A stretch of DNA of 64,000 nucleotides from Lysobacteraceae bacterium NML95-0200. Lineage in GTDB: Bacteria > Pseudomonadota > Gammaproteobacteria > Xanthomonadales > Xanthomonadaceae. The notes beneath the pieces were generated by a model. That model was not told the DNA's origin and did not search any database. It saw nothing but the letters and a program-made list of their open reading frames with translations. The stretch lies in assembly GCA_002798255.1 (NCBI GenBank), contig NWQQ01000021.1:1-64000 (forward strand), in the 5' to 3' direction. Positions 36,815-45,370 of the stretch are shown here, piece after piece. The position numbers were made by a program, and so were the translations under genes. Position 1 is the stretch's first letter, and every line of letters begins with the position of its first letter.

Positions 36815-37222
36815 ATGCGCATTGGTCAGTTGGCGCAGTTGGTAGGGGTCGAAACACAGACGATCCGCTTCTATGAACAGCAGGGCTTGTTGCCGCCGCC
36901 TGATCGGCAGGACAACGGTTACCGTGTCTATACCGAGAAGCATGGTGAGGGGCTGGCCTTCATCCGTCGCTGCAGAATCCTGGGCCTGTCACTGGCTGAG
37001 ATTCACGAACTACAGAGCTATCAGGACGACCCTCATCAGCCTTGTACCGCCGTCAACACCTTGCTCGATGATCACATCTCTCATGTGCGGTCGCAGATAA
37101 CCGCTCTGCAAGCGCTTGAGAAACAACTCGTTTCACTGAGAGCGAGTTGCAACGATGACCGGGAAGTTGAGGCGTGTGGGGTTCTTGCTGGAATTAGCGA
37201 AGGAAACATGCACCAGCAGTAG
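36815..37222 (+). CDS. MerR-family heavy-metal regulator (CadR/PbrR-like)
   Basis: This 135-residue activator starts MRIGQLAQLVGVETQTIRFYEQQGLL, the MerR winged helix, followed by the NGYRVYTEKHGEGLAFIRRCRILGLSLAEI core and a dimerisation coiled coil. Cys77 and Cys112 are at the positions used by CadR/PbrR to bind Cd or Pb, and Cys121 probably replaces the usual Cys119. It should repress and then activate the divergent transporter-lspA operon when metal binds. The ATG at 36815 has GGAGG upstream; an earlier in-frame ATG at 36800 is less likely. Confidence 0.9.
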   Translation: MRIGQLAQLVGVETQTIRFYEQQGLLPPPDRQDNGYRVYTEKHGEGLAFIRRCRILGLSLAEIHELQSYQDDPHQPCTAVNTLLDDHISHVRSQITALQALEKQLVSLRASCNDDREVEACGVLAGISEGNMHQQ

Positions 37223-37229
37223 GTGAAGC

Positions 37230-37246
37230 ATCAACCAGATAATCCG
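37230..37246 (+). repeat. IS-end-like motif, inner copy
   Basis: ATCAACCAGATAATCCG matches the outer copy at 37286-37302 in 15 of 17 bases and in the same orientation, 56 bases apart. It starts eight bases past the merR stop. Confidence 0.55.
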
Positions 37247-37272
37247 ATGAGATGCCGGTCTGTCTCACTCTC

Positions 37273-37731
37273 ATGCAAAGGCAAGATCAACCATTTAATC
37301 CGCTTACCCACATTCTATTTTCACTTTTTCTTTTGGTGGGCTGCACTACACCCATAAATTCAAAAGAAACGCTATCAAAAAAGCTAGCACGAGTAAGTGT
37401 GGCGTTAGCAGATGAAATTAATAAGGATGGAATAAGCGAGTCTGAGTACGCCAGAATTGTCAACACACATGGGCTCCGCAAGTTGAAAGGGGTTGCTTTA
37501 TCAACTGGCTCTGCCGTTTCCTTTGATCTTGAAGAGATGCACTGCATCCCTTCAAATCTGCTAGAAAGTGAACTAAAAGCATCTGGATACCAAGTGCTTG
37601 AATTCTCTACACCCTACCCTAGTCCTCCAAGCAGACGAGTCAGCTTAGGCTCCAGCGATTCAAATATTCATATACATATATTTCAGAATATCGGCATGAA
37701 TTGCGTGAAGTCAGTTAGCATCAATAAATAA
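37273..37731 (+). CDS. Predicted lipoprotein, unknown function, AT-rich
   Basis: This 152-residue ORF has a signal sequence ending in a lipobox, HILFSLFLLVGCTTP, so Cys24 would be lipidated and the protein anchored in the envelope. The remainder has no motif I recognise, with two further cysteines (EMHCIP and GMNCVK). Base use is clearly more AT-rich than in flanking genes, which points to recent transfer. The first residues (MQRQDQPFNPLT) are encoded by the presumed ISL3 end, so the present start may be a fusion made when the element inserted. Another Met at 37252 is possible. No strong ribosome site is seen. Confidence 0.55.
   Translation: MQRQDQPFNPLTHILFSLFLLVGCTTPINSKETLSKKLARVSVALADEINKDGISESEYARIVNTHGLRKLKGVALSTGSAVSFDLEEMHCIPSNLLESELKASGYQVLEFSTPYPSPPSRRVSLGSSDSNIHIHIFQNIGMNCVKSVSINK
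37286..37302 (+). repeat. IS-end-like motif, outer copy (presumed ISL3 right end)
   Basis: ATCAACCATTTAATCCG, extended to CTTACCC, resembles from memory the terminal repeats of ISPpu12-like ISL3 elements (read from outside as GGGTAAGCGG). It marks the likely right boundary of the element. Base composition becomes AT-rich just beyond it. Confidence 0.55.
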
Positions 37732-37732
37732 G

Positions 37733-37776
37733 GGGCTTAGGAAGTCATCGAAGGATTTGATGACATGCCCTAAGCC
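37733..37776. terminator. Two-part hairpin after the lipoprotein gene
   Basis: GGGCTTAG (37733-37740) pairs with CTAAGCC/CCC (37768-37776), and inside it GTCATC (37744-37749) pairs with GATGAC (37759-37764). It starts two bases after the TAA. No U-run follows, so termination is uncertain. Confidence 0.4.
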
Positions 37777-37993
37777 ACCCACAAAGTGACCCGCAAGCTT
37801 CCCCGTCAAACATACATTTCAAAAGCAGGACTTTCGGCAAGGTGATTGCGGCACTCTCCGGGGGGCAGGCGCTTTGTGATAACGAGCGACTACCAGACGT
37901 GTTGGGAGGATTACATTTTGTGGTCTTTGCCATTCTTATGCTACCCAATGGGTTGCATTGCAAAGGCCAGCAAGAAGAACCCTTGAACAGGCT
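37777..37993. other. Gene-free edge of the island next to trpA
   Basis: No intact gene is visible. It contains the right copy of the TTGACGGGGAAG inverted repeat (37798-37809) and, 8 bases before the trpA stop, CTTGAACAGGCTCT (37982-37995), one of the dispersed GAGCCTGTTCAAG motifs. Broken plus-strand pieces (EVIEGFDDMP at 37741-37770, TFGKVIAALS near 37830-37860) faintly recall the end of a medium-chain dehydrogenase and could be a gene relic. Confidence 0.35.
37798..37809 (-). repeat. Right copy of inverted repeat TTGACGGGGAAG
   Basis: CTTCCCCGTCAA on the plus strand is the exact inverse of the 12-base word at 34671-34682. The two copies bracket the ISL3 element and the lipoprotein gene. 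Confidence 0.5.
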
Positions 37994-38806
37994 CTAAGCT
38001 TCCAAACAAGCATCCAGCGCCGCGCGCAAGGGGGCAAGAAAATCCCTGCCGCGCCGACAGGCTTCATCGACACTGGCGCTGCCGGCCAATGCGGCCACCA
38101 GGGCGCTGCCAACCACCACGCCATCGGCGTTTTCGGCCATGGCCGCTGCGCTTTGTGCATCCTTGATGCCAAAGCCTGCCACCACCGGCACCGGGCAATC
38201 CCGGCGAATGGCGGCCAGTCGTGCGCCTGCGTCAACAGGGCTCAAATGATTGGCGCCGGTCACACCGGCATAACTGACGTAATACAGATAGCCCGCTGCG
38301 CGGGCATTGAGCGCTGCCAGACGCGCCGCATCGGTGGTTGGCGATGCCAGCCAGATCAGCGCGATGCCATATGCCTGCAATGCCTGTTGCAAGCCATCGG
38401 CTTCCTCCGGCGGCAAGTCCACCAGCAGCACACCATCCACGCCGGCATCGGCGGCGCGCTGGGCAAAGATTTCCGCCCCCAGAATCTCCACCGGATTCAG
38501 ATAGCCCATCAGCACCACTGGAGTTTGACTATCGCTGGCGCGGAAAGCCTTGACGCTTTGCAGCGCATGGGCAAGCCCTGCCCCACGGGCAATGGCGCGC
38601 TCGGAAGCCTGCTGGATGACCGGGCCATCGGCCATCGGGTCGGAAAACGGCACGCCCAGCTCCAGCACATCGGCACCGGCTGCCACCAGGGCGTGCATCA
38701 GCGGCACGGTGGCCTGCAATGCTGGGTCGCCCGCAGTCATGAACGGAATCAGCGCCTTGCGGCTCTGGGCTTGCAGGTTTTGAAAGGTAGTCGAAAGGCG
38801 GTTCAT
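37994..38806 (-). CDS. trpA: Tryptophan synthase alpha subunit
   Basis: This 270-residue TIM barrel cleaves indole-glycerol phosphate to indole and glyceraldehyde 3-phosphate. The catalytic residues are at the classical numbers: Glu49 (LELGVPFSDP) and Asp60 (DPMADGP). YVSYAGVTG and VVAGFGIKD form the phosphate site. The ATG at 38806 overlaps the TGA of the small upstream gene by four bases; a longer upstream frame is not supported by the family. It is the last gene of the truA-trpF-trpB group, and two unrelated genes separate it from trpB. Confidence 0.95.
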   Translation of the reverse strand: MNRLSTTFQNLQAQSRKALIPFMTAGDPALQATVPLMHALVAAGADVLELGVPFSDPMADGPVIQQASERAIARGAGLAHALQSVKAFRASDSQTPVVLMGYLNPVEILGAEIFAQRAADAGVDGVLLVDLPPEEADGLQQALQAYGIALIWLASPTTDAARLAALNARAAGYLYYVSYAGVTGANHLSPVDAGARLAAIRRDCPVPVVAGFGIKDAQSAAAMAENADGVVVGSALVAALAGSASVDEACRRGRDFLAPLRAALDACLEA

Positions 38807-39102
38807 GATTGCATGGCAAGTAGTTGCATGGCAGATGGCAGGTCGTCGGCCGTGTGTCGATCGGGCGTTTCCCCCTGGCATTGTTCATCGCAGTCGGCCA
38901 ACAGGCCGTAGATGGCACTGCACAGATGCGAGGTAATCAGCCCCTTGGGTTCGAAGTATTCGACGCCAGCCCGGCAAATGGCACACATGTAGTCGGCATC
39001 GGTATTGCCACCAGGGTGATGGCAGGCGTACTTGAGCGCCTGCCCGAGCGGGATTCTCACCGGGGCAAAACCCAGCGTAGCTGTATCCATGACAATGCTC
39101 AC
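38803..39102 (-). CDS. Small Cys-containing protein of unknown function inside the trp operon
   Basis: This 99-residue protein is not one I recognise. It carries YMCAICRAGVEYFEPKG with a CxxC pair, plus later cysteines in SHLC, LADC and EQC, so a metal site is possible. There is no signal peptide. The start is GTG at 39102, overlapping the preceding TGA by four bases with GGAGG just upstream; an ATG at 39090 is the alternative. Its TGA in turn overlaps the trpA ATG by four bases. These couplings and the uninterrupted frame argue for a real gene. Role in tryptophan synthesis is not implied by anything in the sequence. Confidence 0.6.
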   Translation of the reverse strand: MSIVMDTATLGFAPVRIPLGQALKYACHHPGGNTDADYMCAICRAGVEYFEPKGLITSHLCSAIYGLLADCDEQCQGETPDRHTADDLPSAMQLLAMQS

Positions 39103-39662
39103 GGCACCTCCGGAGTGGCCGACTGTTGCTGCAACTGATACCAGGCTGCTCGGATGATCCTTCCGGAAAGATCATCGGGATGGCAATAGATTTCCTTGCA
39201 CATAGAGTCGCTCAGAGCCCGATTGCCACGCCAGAGGCCAAATTCATTGCGAATCCACAGTCCCAAACCGAAATGAAGTCCGGCAAGGTCATCCTCTGGT
39301 ATCCCCCTTATCTTTTCCCGCTCCTCCGCTGACAAGGTTTCAAGCAGCCGCTTGACTGCTTTATCCACATTGCGCGGCCACGTCATGCTGTCTTCCGCTA
39401 TGACAGCAATCCGTTCTATCTCGCTTCGATCTTTTGTGGTCAACAGCGACTTACATTTTTTATAACTGACCGTGACAGCTTCCAACTGCTGCCGTGGGTA
39501 TTCCTCATAGCCCATCACAACATTCTGGTAATTTTCCAGAATATCGATAGCACTGCAGCTACTCTCCAGCGTCCCCGCAGCCGGCGTATCCGTTTGTGCC
39601 ACACACTGCCCGGACAGAGCCAGCAGCACCCCTGTCAACGCGCAGAAACCGGGACGCCTCAT
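39099..39662 (-). CDS. Secreted DUF6794-like protein inside the trp operon
   Basis: This 187-residue protein begins with a signal peptide ([20 protein letters not shown], cleavage near AQ). A long helical part follows, then the conserved-looking segment [34 protein letters not shown] and [15 protein letters not shown], which matches DUF6794 from memory. Two cysteine pairs may form disulfides in the periplasm. DUF6794 has no established role known to me. The ATG overlaps the trpB stop and the TGA overlaps the next gene, each by four bases, so it is translated within the trp mRNA. Confidence 0.7.
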   Translation of the reverse strand: MRRPGFCALTGVLLALSGQCVAQTDTPAAGTLESSCSAIDILENYQNVVMGYEEYPRQQLEAVTVSYKKCKSLLTTKDRSEIERIAVIAEDSMTWPRNVDKAVKRLLETLSAEEREKIRGIPEDDLAGLHFGLGLWIRNEFGLWRGNRALSDSMCKEIYCHPDDLSGRIIRAAWYQLQQQSATPEVP

Positions 39663-40876
39663 AATTCAATCCCTTGGTGAGCGGCGATGGTGTGGATGTC
39701 CTTGTCGCCACGGCCGGAGAGATTGCACAGTACCAACGCATCAGGCGGCAGCTCGCGCGCCAGCTTCAGGGCTTGGGCGATGGCATGGCTGGATTCCAGC
39801 GCTGGCAGGATGCCTTCGGTACGGGTCAGCATATGAAACGCCGAGAGCGCCTCCTCGTCGCTGATGCCCAGATACTGGGCGCGCCCGGTTTCTTTCAGGA
39901 AGGCGTGCTCCGGGCCTACGCCGGGGTAGTCCAGACCGGCTGAAATCGAATGGGTTTCGGTGATTTGGCCATCGTCATCGCAGAGCACATAGGTACGGTT
40001 GCCATGCAGCACGCCGGGGCGGCCTGCGGCCAACGATGCCGCATGCTGGCCGGTATCGATGCCCTGCCCGGCCGCTTCTGCACCGACCAGCCGTACCTGG
40101 TGGTCATTCAGGAAGGCATGAAAAATGCCGATGGCATTGCTGCCGCCCCCCACGCAAGCGGTCACCGCATCAGGCAGGCGGCCATATTCGGCCAGCATCT
40201 GCGCGCGCGCCTCGCGCCCGACCACGGCGTTGAAATCGCGCACCATGCGCGGATACGGGTCGGGGCCGGCCACGGTGCCGATGATGTAGAAGGTATTGGC
40301 GACATTCGTTACCCAGTCGCGCATCGCCTCGTTCAAGGCGTCCTTGAGTGTGGCCGATCCGGACTTGACTGGAATCACCTCCGCCCCCAGCAGCTTCATG
40401 CGCCAGACATTGGCCTTTTGCCGCTCAACATCGGTGGCGCCCATGTACACCACGCATTCGAGCCCCAGACGCGCAGCCACGGTGGCACTGGCAACACCAT
40501 GCTGGCCGGCGCCGGTTTCGGCAATGATGCGCGGCTTGCCCATGCGCGCGGCCAGCAATGCCTGACCGATGGTGTTGTTGATTTTGTGCGCGCCGGTGTG
40601 GTTCAGGTCTTCGCGCTTCAAAAGAATCTGCGCGCCGCCGTTTTCCCGGCTCAAACGCCGGGCGTGATAAATCGGGCTTGGCCGCCCCACATAATGGGCA
40701 AGGTCGGCATCAAAGGCGGCCTGGAAGGCCGGGTCGGCACGCGCGGCATCATAGGCGGCGGCCAGCTCCTGCAAAGGGCCAATCAGGGTTTCGGCGACAA
40801 AGCGCCCGCCAAAACGCCCGAAATGGCCGCTGGCATCGGGATAGCTGTGGAAATTTTCAGGTGCGTGAGCAGTCAT
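39659..40876 (-). CDS. trpB: Tryptophan synthase beta subunit
   Basis: This 405-residue PLP enzyme joins indole and serine to make tryptophan. The PLP lysine is Lys98 in [11 protein letters not shown], the phosphate loop is [10 protein letters not shown], and [12 protein letters not shown] is the usual N-terminus. It overlaps trpF by four bases upstream and the DUF6794-like gene by four bases downstream, instead of joining trpA directly as in nearly all genomes. The enzyme itself looks intact. Confidence 0.97.
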   Translation of the reverse strand: MTAHAPENFHSYPDASGHFGRFGGRFVAETLIGPLQELAAAYDAARADPAFQAAFDADLAHYVGRPSPIYHARRLSRENGGAQILLKREDLNHTGAHKINNTIGQALLAARMGKPRIIAETGAGQHGVASATVAARLGLECVVYMGATDVERQKANVWRMKLLGAEVIPVKSGSATLKDALNEAMRDWVTNVANTFYIIGTVAGPDPYPRMVRDFNAVVGREARAQMLAEYGRLPDAVTACVGGGSNAIGIFHAFLNDHQVRLVGAEAAGQGIDTGQHAASLAAGRPGVLHGNRTYVLCDDDGQITETHSISAGLDYPGVGPEHAFLKETGRAQYLGISDEEALSAFHMLTRTEGILPALESSHAIAQALKLARELPPDALVLCNLSGRGDKDIHTIAAHQGIEL

Positions 40877-41547
40877 GGCATTGCCGGAAAAGTAGAAGCC
40901 GCCCTATCGCGATTGGCGCGATGCACGGCAGCGATGAAGGCACGCATCTTATCGCCATCCTTGATGCCGGGCGCAAGCTCCACGCCCGAGGCCGCATCCA
41001 CCGCCCAAGGGCGATGCGCCCTGACCAAGCCATAGACATTCTCCGGGGTGAGACCGCCGGCCACCATCAGCGGCTTTGGGCTTTCTTTGGGCAGGCGTGA
41101 CCAGTCAAAGGACTGGCCGCTGCCCCCTGCCGCTCCCACGGCATGACCATCCAGCAAAAATGCGGCTGCATGGGGAAAACGGGCGCAAAGCGCTTGCATA
41201 TCCAGCGACGCCACCCCCGCCATGGCAATGGTCTTGATATACGGCAGGCCAAAGCTGTGGCAGAAATCATCGTGCTCATCGCCATGAAACTGCAAAAAAT
41301 GCGGGGCGATACGCGCCACTACGGCGGCGACTTCCGCGTGCGGGTTGTCCATGAACAGCGCCACCGCAGCGGTCTGCGGAGTCATCGCCGCACGCAATGT
41401 TTCAGCCTGGGCAAGGCTCAGGCAGCGCGCGCTTTTCCTGGCAAAAATCAGCCCCAGAAAATCCACCCGCAAATCGCAGGCCAGCGCCACATCGGCTGCG
41501 CGGGTAAAGCCGCAGAGTTTGATGCGGGTGGGCTCAATCGCGCTCAT
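40873..41547 (-). CDS. trpF: Phosphoribosylanthranilate isomerase
   Basis: This 224-residue TIM barrel catalyses the Amadori step of tryptophan synthesis. The general base Cys12 lies in [26 protein letters not shown] and [11 protein letters not shown] are conserved, LLDGHA includes the catalytic Asp, and [11 protein letters not shown] binds phosphate. The ATG at 41547 overlaps the truA stop by four bases; a longer upstream frame within truA is not supported. Confidence 0.95.
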   Translation of the reverse strand: MSAIEPTRIKLCGFTRAADVALACDLRVDFLGLIFARKSARCLSLAQAETLRAAMTPQTAAVALFMDNPHAEVAAVVARIAPHFLQFHGDEHDDFCHSFGLPYIKTIAMAGVASLDMQALCARFPHAAAFLLDGHAVGAAGGSGQSFDWSRLPKESPKPLMVAGGLTPENVYGLVRAHRPWAVDAASGVELAPGIKDGDKMRAFIAAVHRANRDRAASTFPAMP

Positions 41548-42323
41548 GCATGGACAGTGACTTCGTCGGGCAGGCCATGGCTTGCCGCATACAGCGGATG
41601 CAAAAAGCACAGGCCAGAAGCCGCTGCGGTCGGCCCGGCGCGGGTTCGGTCGCGGCCTGCCAACAGCTCGGCGATCCATTCAGGCGGCTTCTCCCCTGCC
41701 CCCACCGGAATCAGCGAGCCGACGATATTGCGCACCATGTGGTGCAGGAAAGCATTGGCCTGCACTTCCACCTGCACTTCATCGCCATGGCGATACACAC
41801 GGATATGCTGCATTTCCCGGCGCGGGTGCGCGGCCTGGCAGTGCACGGTGCGGAAGGCGGAAAAATCCTGCTCGCCAAGCAGCGCCTGTGCTGCCTGGTG
41901 CATGCGCCCGGCATCCAGTGGGCGGCGCTCCCAGCCCAGATAATCGCGCTCGATGCCGGGGCGTACCGGGCGGTTCAGGATGCGATAGCGATAACGCCGG
42001 GCGTGGGCAGAAAAGCGGGCACTGAAATCATCGGCCACCGGCACGCACCAGCGCACCGCCATGTCGGCGGGCAATTGCGAGGTGATGCCCAGCATCCAAG
42101 CTCGCGCATCACGCGCGGCAGCAGAATCGAAGTGCACCACCTGGCAGCGCGCATGCACGCCGGCATCGGTACGGCCTGCGCATACCGTATCCACCGGATG
42201 ATTGGCCACGCGGGCGATGGCGTCCTCCAGCGTCTGTTGCAGCGTCGGGCCGTTATCGCCCAGCCGCTGCCAGCCCAGATAGCGGCTGCCCTGATATTCG
42301 ACGCCCAGCGCCCAGCGCGCCAT
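41544..42323 (-). CDS. truA: tRNA pseudouridine(38-40) synthase
   Basis: This 259-residue enzyme modifies U38-U40 in the anticodon stem of tRNAs. The catalytic Asp53 lies in [11 protein letters not shown], followed by the family blocks RYRYRIL and [13 protein letters not shown]. The ATG at 42323 shares one base with the fimV stop (TGATG); a TTG one codon earlier is possible. It heads the trp group by a four-base overlap with trpF. Confidence 0.95.
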   Translation of the reverse strand: MARWALGVEYQGSRYLGWQRLGDNGPTLQQTLEDAIARVANHPVDTVCAGRTDAGVHARCQVVHFDSAAARDARAWMLGITSQLPADMAVRWCVPVADDFSARFSAHARRYRYRILNRPVRPGIERDYLGWERRPLDAGRMHQAAQALLGEQDFSAFRTVHCQAAHPRREMQHIRVYRHGDEVQVEVQANAFLHHMVRNIVGSLIPVGAGEKPPEWIAELLAGRDRTRAGPTAAASGLCFLHPLYAASHGLPDEVTVHA

Positions 42324-44320
42324 CAATCCAGCTCATCCAGCAATTGCCGTGCCTGCTGCGCCTGCGCGGCTTCGCCCTCATCCACCACCTGCTGTAGCAG
42401 CAAGCGAGCAGTGCCATGATCGCCCAGCTCGATATAGGTACGCGCCAGCATCAGGCGGCCATCTTCCGGCGGCGCCCCTGTCAGGCTGGCTCCGGCTCCG
42501 GCTTCGGCAGCACCGCTACGCTCGGGCACGGCGGGTACGGCATCGGGCAGTACCGGCTGTGCCTGGCTTGCAAAACCTTCGGCACGCGGCTCGCCACCAT
42601 CCACCGGGAATGTCCATGCCCCGACCCTGGCCGGATCATCGGTCAGCGGCTTGAGCGCCACGGTATCTTTGTCATCGCCATTTTTTTCCCACTCATGGCT
42701 GGCGCTGCCGACCCATGAAGGCAGATGCCACAGGGTATTGGCAGTGTCCGGGCTGCGGGTTTCAGCCGTTTTTTCGCCGCCATCCTGAAACTCGTCCCAG
42801 GCCGCAGCCTCGCCGTCACTCAAGGGCAGTTCCGGGGTGATGGCGGCATCGTCAGTGTCGGCCTTGTCCGGCTCGAAAGCCGTCGCAGGCTCATCGGCCA
42901 GTGAATGATTGCCCACCGGCACTGCAACCGGCGCGCCAGCCCCGCGCTTGACAGCGGCCTCCCAGGCAGCCTGCTTGCGCTGGCGCTGCAGCCATGCGGC
43001 AAACACGACGCCCGCCAGCAGCAGCACGGCAAACGCCGACCACAGCAGTGCTTGCCCGCTGCCAGTATCCGCACGGCTTTCGCTCTGTGCCTTGAGCTGC
43101 TGCTGCACTTGCGCCAGCTCGCCGTCTTTCATCTGGATCAGCTGGTTTTGCTGTTCCTTGAGCTTTTCAAGCTCTGCCACGCGCGATTTGAGTTCGGCCA
43201 CTTCCGCATCACGGGCAGCGATGGTTTCCTGAGCTTCTTGCAATTGTTGTGCCATCAGTGAATCTCCTTTGCCGCCGGTTCCCGACTGGGTGGCAGCGGC
43301 GCCTGCCGAGGCGGCAGCCGGCGCAATTTCAAGTCGCGCACTGCGGCGCGTGTTTGCGTTGTTCTGGTTGCCGCGCGCGGCAGGTGCATCGCTCACTGCG
43401 CTTGCCACATCCACCGCGCGGCCACGACGACCGCTGCGCGAGCGCCATTGCGACCACTGTGCGGCCATCGCCTTGACTTCGGCAGAGTCAAAGCCGCCGC
43501 TGGCCGCATCGGCTGCCGGCAGTTGCAGCACTGCGCCTTCGCGCAGGCGGTGCGGGTTGCCATTGATGAAGGCCTCTGGATTGGCCAGCAGCAAGGCCGC
43601 CATTATGGTCTGCAAGTCCTGTCCCGGCTGTTTCATGGCAGCGGCGATGCCCGAAAGCGTCTGCCCGCGCTGCACCGCAGGCAGGGTTTGCCCAGCTGCA
43701 CTGGCAGGCGCTGCAACGGCAGCATTATTGGCAGGGGCGGCGGTGGCCGGGCTGGCGGCAGTCGCCACCGGCGCTGCCGCTTCGCTACCGGCATTGGCCG
43801 TCGCTGCGGTATTGGCTTCCGGTAGCGGCGCCTGGCTGCTGGCAGCTTCTGCATCACGCACGATGGTATTGGAGGGCGCGCCTTCGGCCACTTCGATGTC
43901 CGGCACTGCGGCCGCTTCCACGCTTTCCGGTGCCGCCACCAACACTGAATACTCGCGCACCAGACGGCCTTCGCCCCAGTCCACTTCCAGCAGGAAGGTC
44001 AGCATCGGAATCGCCACAGGCCCTGGGCTGCTGACGCGAATCACCGGCTTGCCCTCGGCATCGCGTACCAGCGAGAACTGCAAGTCCGACACCAGCCTGT
44101 CCGGCAGTGGCAAGCCTACGCGCAGGAAAGTTTCCGGCGAGGCCAGCCGCGCCTGCAGGCGCTCCAGCTCGGCAGGGTCGGTGGTAATCACCGGGATTTC
44201 GGCCAGCAATGGCTGCCCTTGTCCGGATTTGAGTTTCAATTGCCCAAGACCGAGCGCCCAGGCAGGCGCCGCCAGGGCAACAAATGCTGTCAAGACAAGT
44301 GTTTGCAGTAACTTCTTCAT
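42323..44320 (-). CDS. fimV: FimV/HubP-like polar pilus-assembly protein
   Basis: This 665-residue inner-membrane protein organises the cell pole and type IV pilus. It has a signal peptide ([21 protein letters not shown]), the conserved FimV N-terminal domain ([18 protein letters not shown]), an Ala-rich linker and a LysM peptidoglycan-binding domain ([13 protein letters not shown] to REGAVLQLP). A coiled coil (about residues 350-410), one transmembrane helix ([20 protein letters not shown]) and a cytoplasmic acidic part follow, ending in a TPR-like helix pair ([17 protein letters not shown]). It is shorter than many FimV proteins. It lies 24 bases after asd. Confidence 0.9.
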   Translation of the reverse strand: MKKLLQTLVLTAFVALAAPAWALGLGQLKLKSGQGQPLLAEIPVITTDPAELERLQARLASPETFLRVGLPLPDRLVSDLQFSLVRDAEGKPVIRVSSPGPVAIPMLTFLLEVDWGEGRLVREYSVLVAAPESVEAAAVPDIEVAEGAPSNTIVRDAEAASSQAPLPEANTAATANAGSEAAAPVATAASPATAAPANNAAVAAPASAAGQTLPAVQRGQTLSGIAAAMKQPGQDLQTIMAALLLANPEAFINGNPHRLREGAVLQLPAADAASGGFDSAEVKAMAAQWSQWRSRSGRRGRAVDVASAVSDAPAARGNQNNANTRRSARLEIAPAAASAGAAATQSGTGGKGDSLMAQQLQEAQETIAARDAEVAELKSRVAELEKLKEQQNQLIQMKDGELAQVQQQLKAQSESRADTGSGQALLWSAFAVLLLAGVVFAAWLQRQRKQAAWEAAVKRGAGAPVAVPVGNHSLADEPATAFEPDKADTDDAAITPELPLSDGEAAAWDEFQDGGEKTAETRSPDTANTLWHLPSWVGSASHEWEKNGDDKDTVALKPLTDDPARVGAWTFPVDGGEPRAEGFASQAQPVLPDAVPAVPERSGAAEAGAGASLTGAPPEDGRLMLARTYIELGDHGTARLLLQQVVDEGEAAQAQQARQLLDELD

Positions 44321-44344
44321 AATTGGCGGAAACTCTAGCCGGAC

Positions 44345-45364
44345 TTATGCCTCATTTGCAATCAATTCAGCTATCTGTACCGCATTGAGCGCCGCACCCT
44401 TGCGGATATTGTCAGCGACAATCCACAGATTGACCGCGCGCGGATGCGACTCATCCTGGCGGATGCGCCCCACATACACCGCATCATTGCCCGAGGCATG
44501 GGTGACCGGCGTGGGATAACCGCCAGCGCGCGGCTCATCCACCACTTCCACCCCCGGCGCCTTGCGCAACAACTCGCGCACCGCCGCCGCCGTGAGTGGC
44601 TCGCGGGTTTCCACATTCACCGCCTCGCTATGGCCGTAGAACACCGGCACGCGCACTGCGGTCGGGTTCACCTGGATGCTGTCATCGCCCAGAATCTTGC
44701 GAGTTTCCCAGACCAGCTTCATTTCTTCGCGGGTATAGCCGTTGTCCAGAAACTCGTCGATATGCGGAATCAGGTTGAAGGCGATCTGTACCGGGAATTT
44801 TTCAGGCGCGGCGCCCTGGAAATTCAAAAGCTGCGCGGTCTGCCTGCCCAGCTCCTCCATCGCGCTGCGCCCGGCACCGGATACTGACTGATAGGTCGCC
44901 ACATTGATGCGGGTGATGCCAAATGCGTCGTGGATGGGCTTGAGCGCCACCAGCATTTGCATGGTCGAGCAATTGGGGTTGGCGATGATGCCGCGCGGAC
45001 GGTTTTTGAGCGCCTCGGGATTCACCTCGCTCACCACCAGCGGCACATCCGCGTCATAGCGGAAGGCCGAGGAGTTATCAATCACCGCCGCGCCTTTTGC
45101 CGCAAACTGCGGCGCATATTGCTTGCTGATGCTGCTGCCCGCAGAGAACAGCGCGATGTCCACCCCCGCCGGGTCGAAGCCCGCCAAATCCTGCACTTCC
45201 AGCTCATCATCGCCAAAGGCCAGCAGACTGCCCGCCGAGCGTTCACTGGCCAGGGCAATGACATTGGCCGCCGGGAAACGGCGCTCGGCCAGAATCGACA
45301 GCATGGTTTCGCCCACTGCGCCGGTCGCGCCAACAACGGCGATATTGAATTGCTTGTTACTCAT
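44345..45364 (-). CDS. asd: Aspartate-semialdehyde dehydrogenase
   Basis: This 339-residue NADPH enzyme makes aspartate semialdehyde for lysine, threonine and methionine synthesis. VGATGAVGETM is the nucleotide loop, Cys132 in ANPNCSTMQ is the nucleophile, and VPVFYGHSEAV holds the catalytic histidine. It follows aroC by six bases and precedes fimV, as in related genomes. Confidence 0.96.
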   Translation of the reverse strand: MSNKQFNIAVVGATGAVGETMLSILAERRFPAANVIALASERSAGSLLAFGDDELEVQDLAGFDPAGVDIALFSAGSSISKQYAPQFAAKGAAVIDNSSAFRYDADVPLVVSEVNPEALKNRPRGIIANPNCSTMQMLVALKPIHDAFGITRINVATYQSVSGAGRSAMEELGRQTAQLLNFQGAAPEKFPVQIAFNLIPHIDEFLDNGYTREEMKLVWETRKILGDDSIQVNPTAVRVPVFYGHSEAVNVETREPLTAAAVRELLRKAPGVEVVDEPRAGGYPTPVTHASGNDAVYVGRIRQDESHPRAVNLWIVADNIRKGAALNAVQIAELIANEA

Positions 45365-45370
45365 TGTGTT

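Larger units (their letters stand above)
34675..37309. mobile_element. Decayed ISL3-family element (ISPpu12 type) with metal-resistance passengers
   Basis: The order on the minus strand from right to left is cation transporter, lspA, tnpA, with a divergent MerR gene at the right. From memory, this is the same four-gene cargo as the Pseudomonas ISL3 element ISPpu12. The transposase is broken (in-frame stop, truncated C-terminal half) by an IS3-derived junction at about 34690. The right end probably lies at 37285-37309, where GATCAACCATTTAATCCGC resembles ISL3-type terminal repeats. The left end is missing, so the element should be immobile unless helped in trans. Confidence 0.75.
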
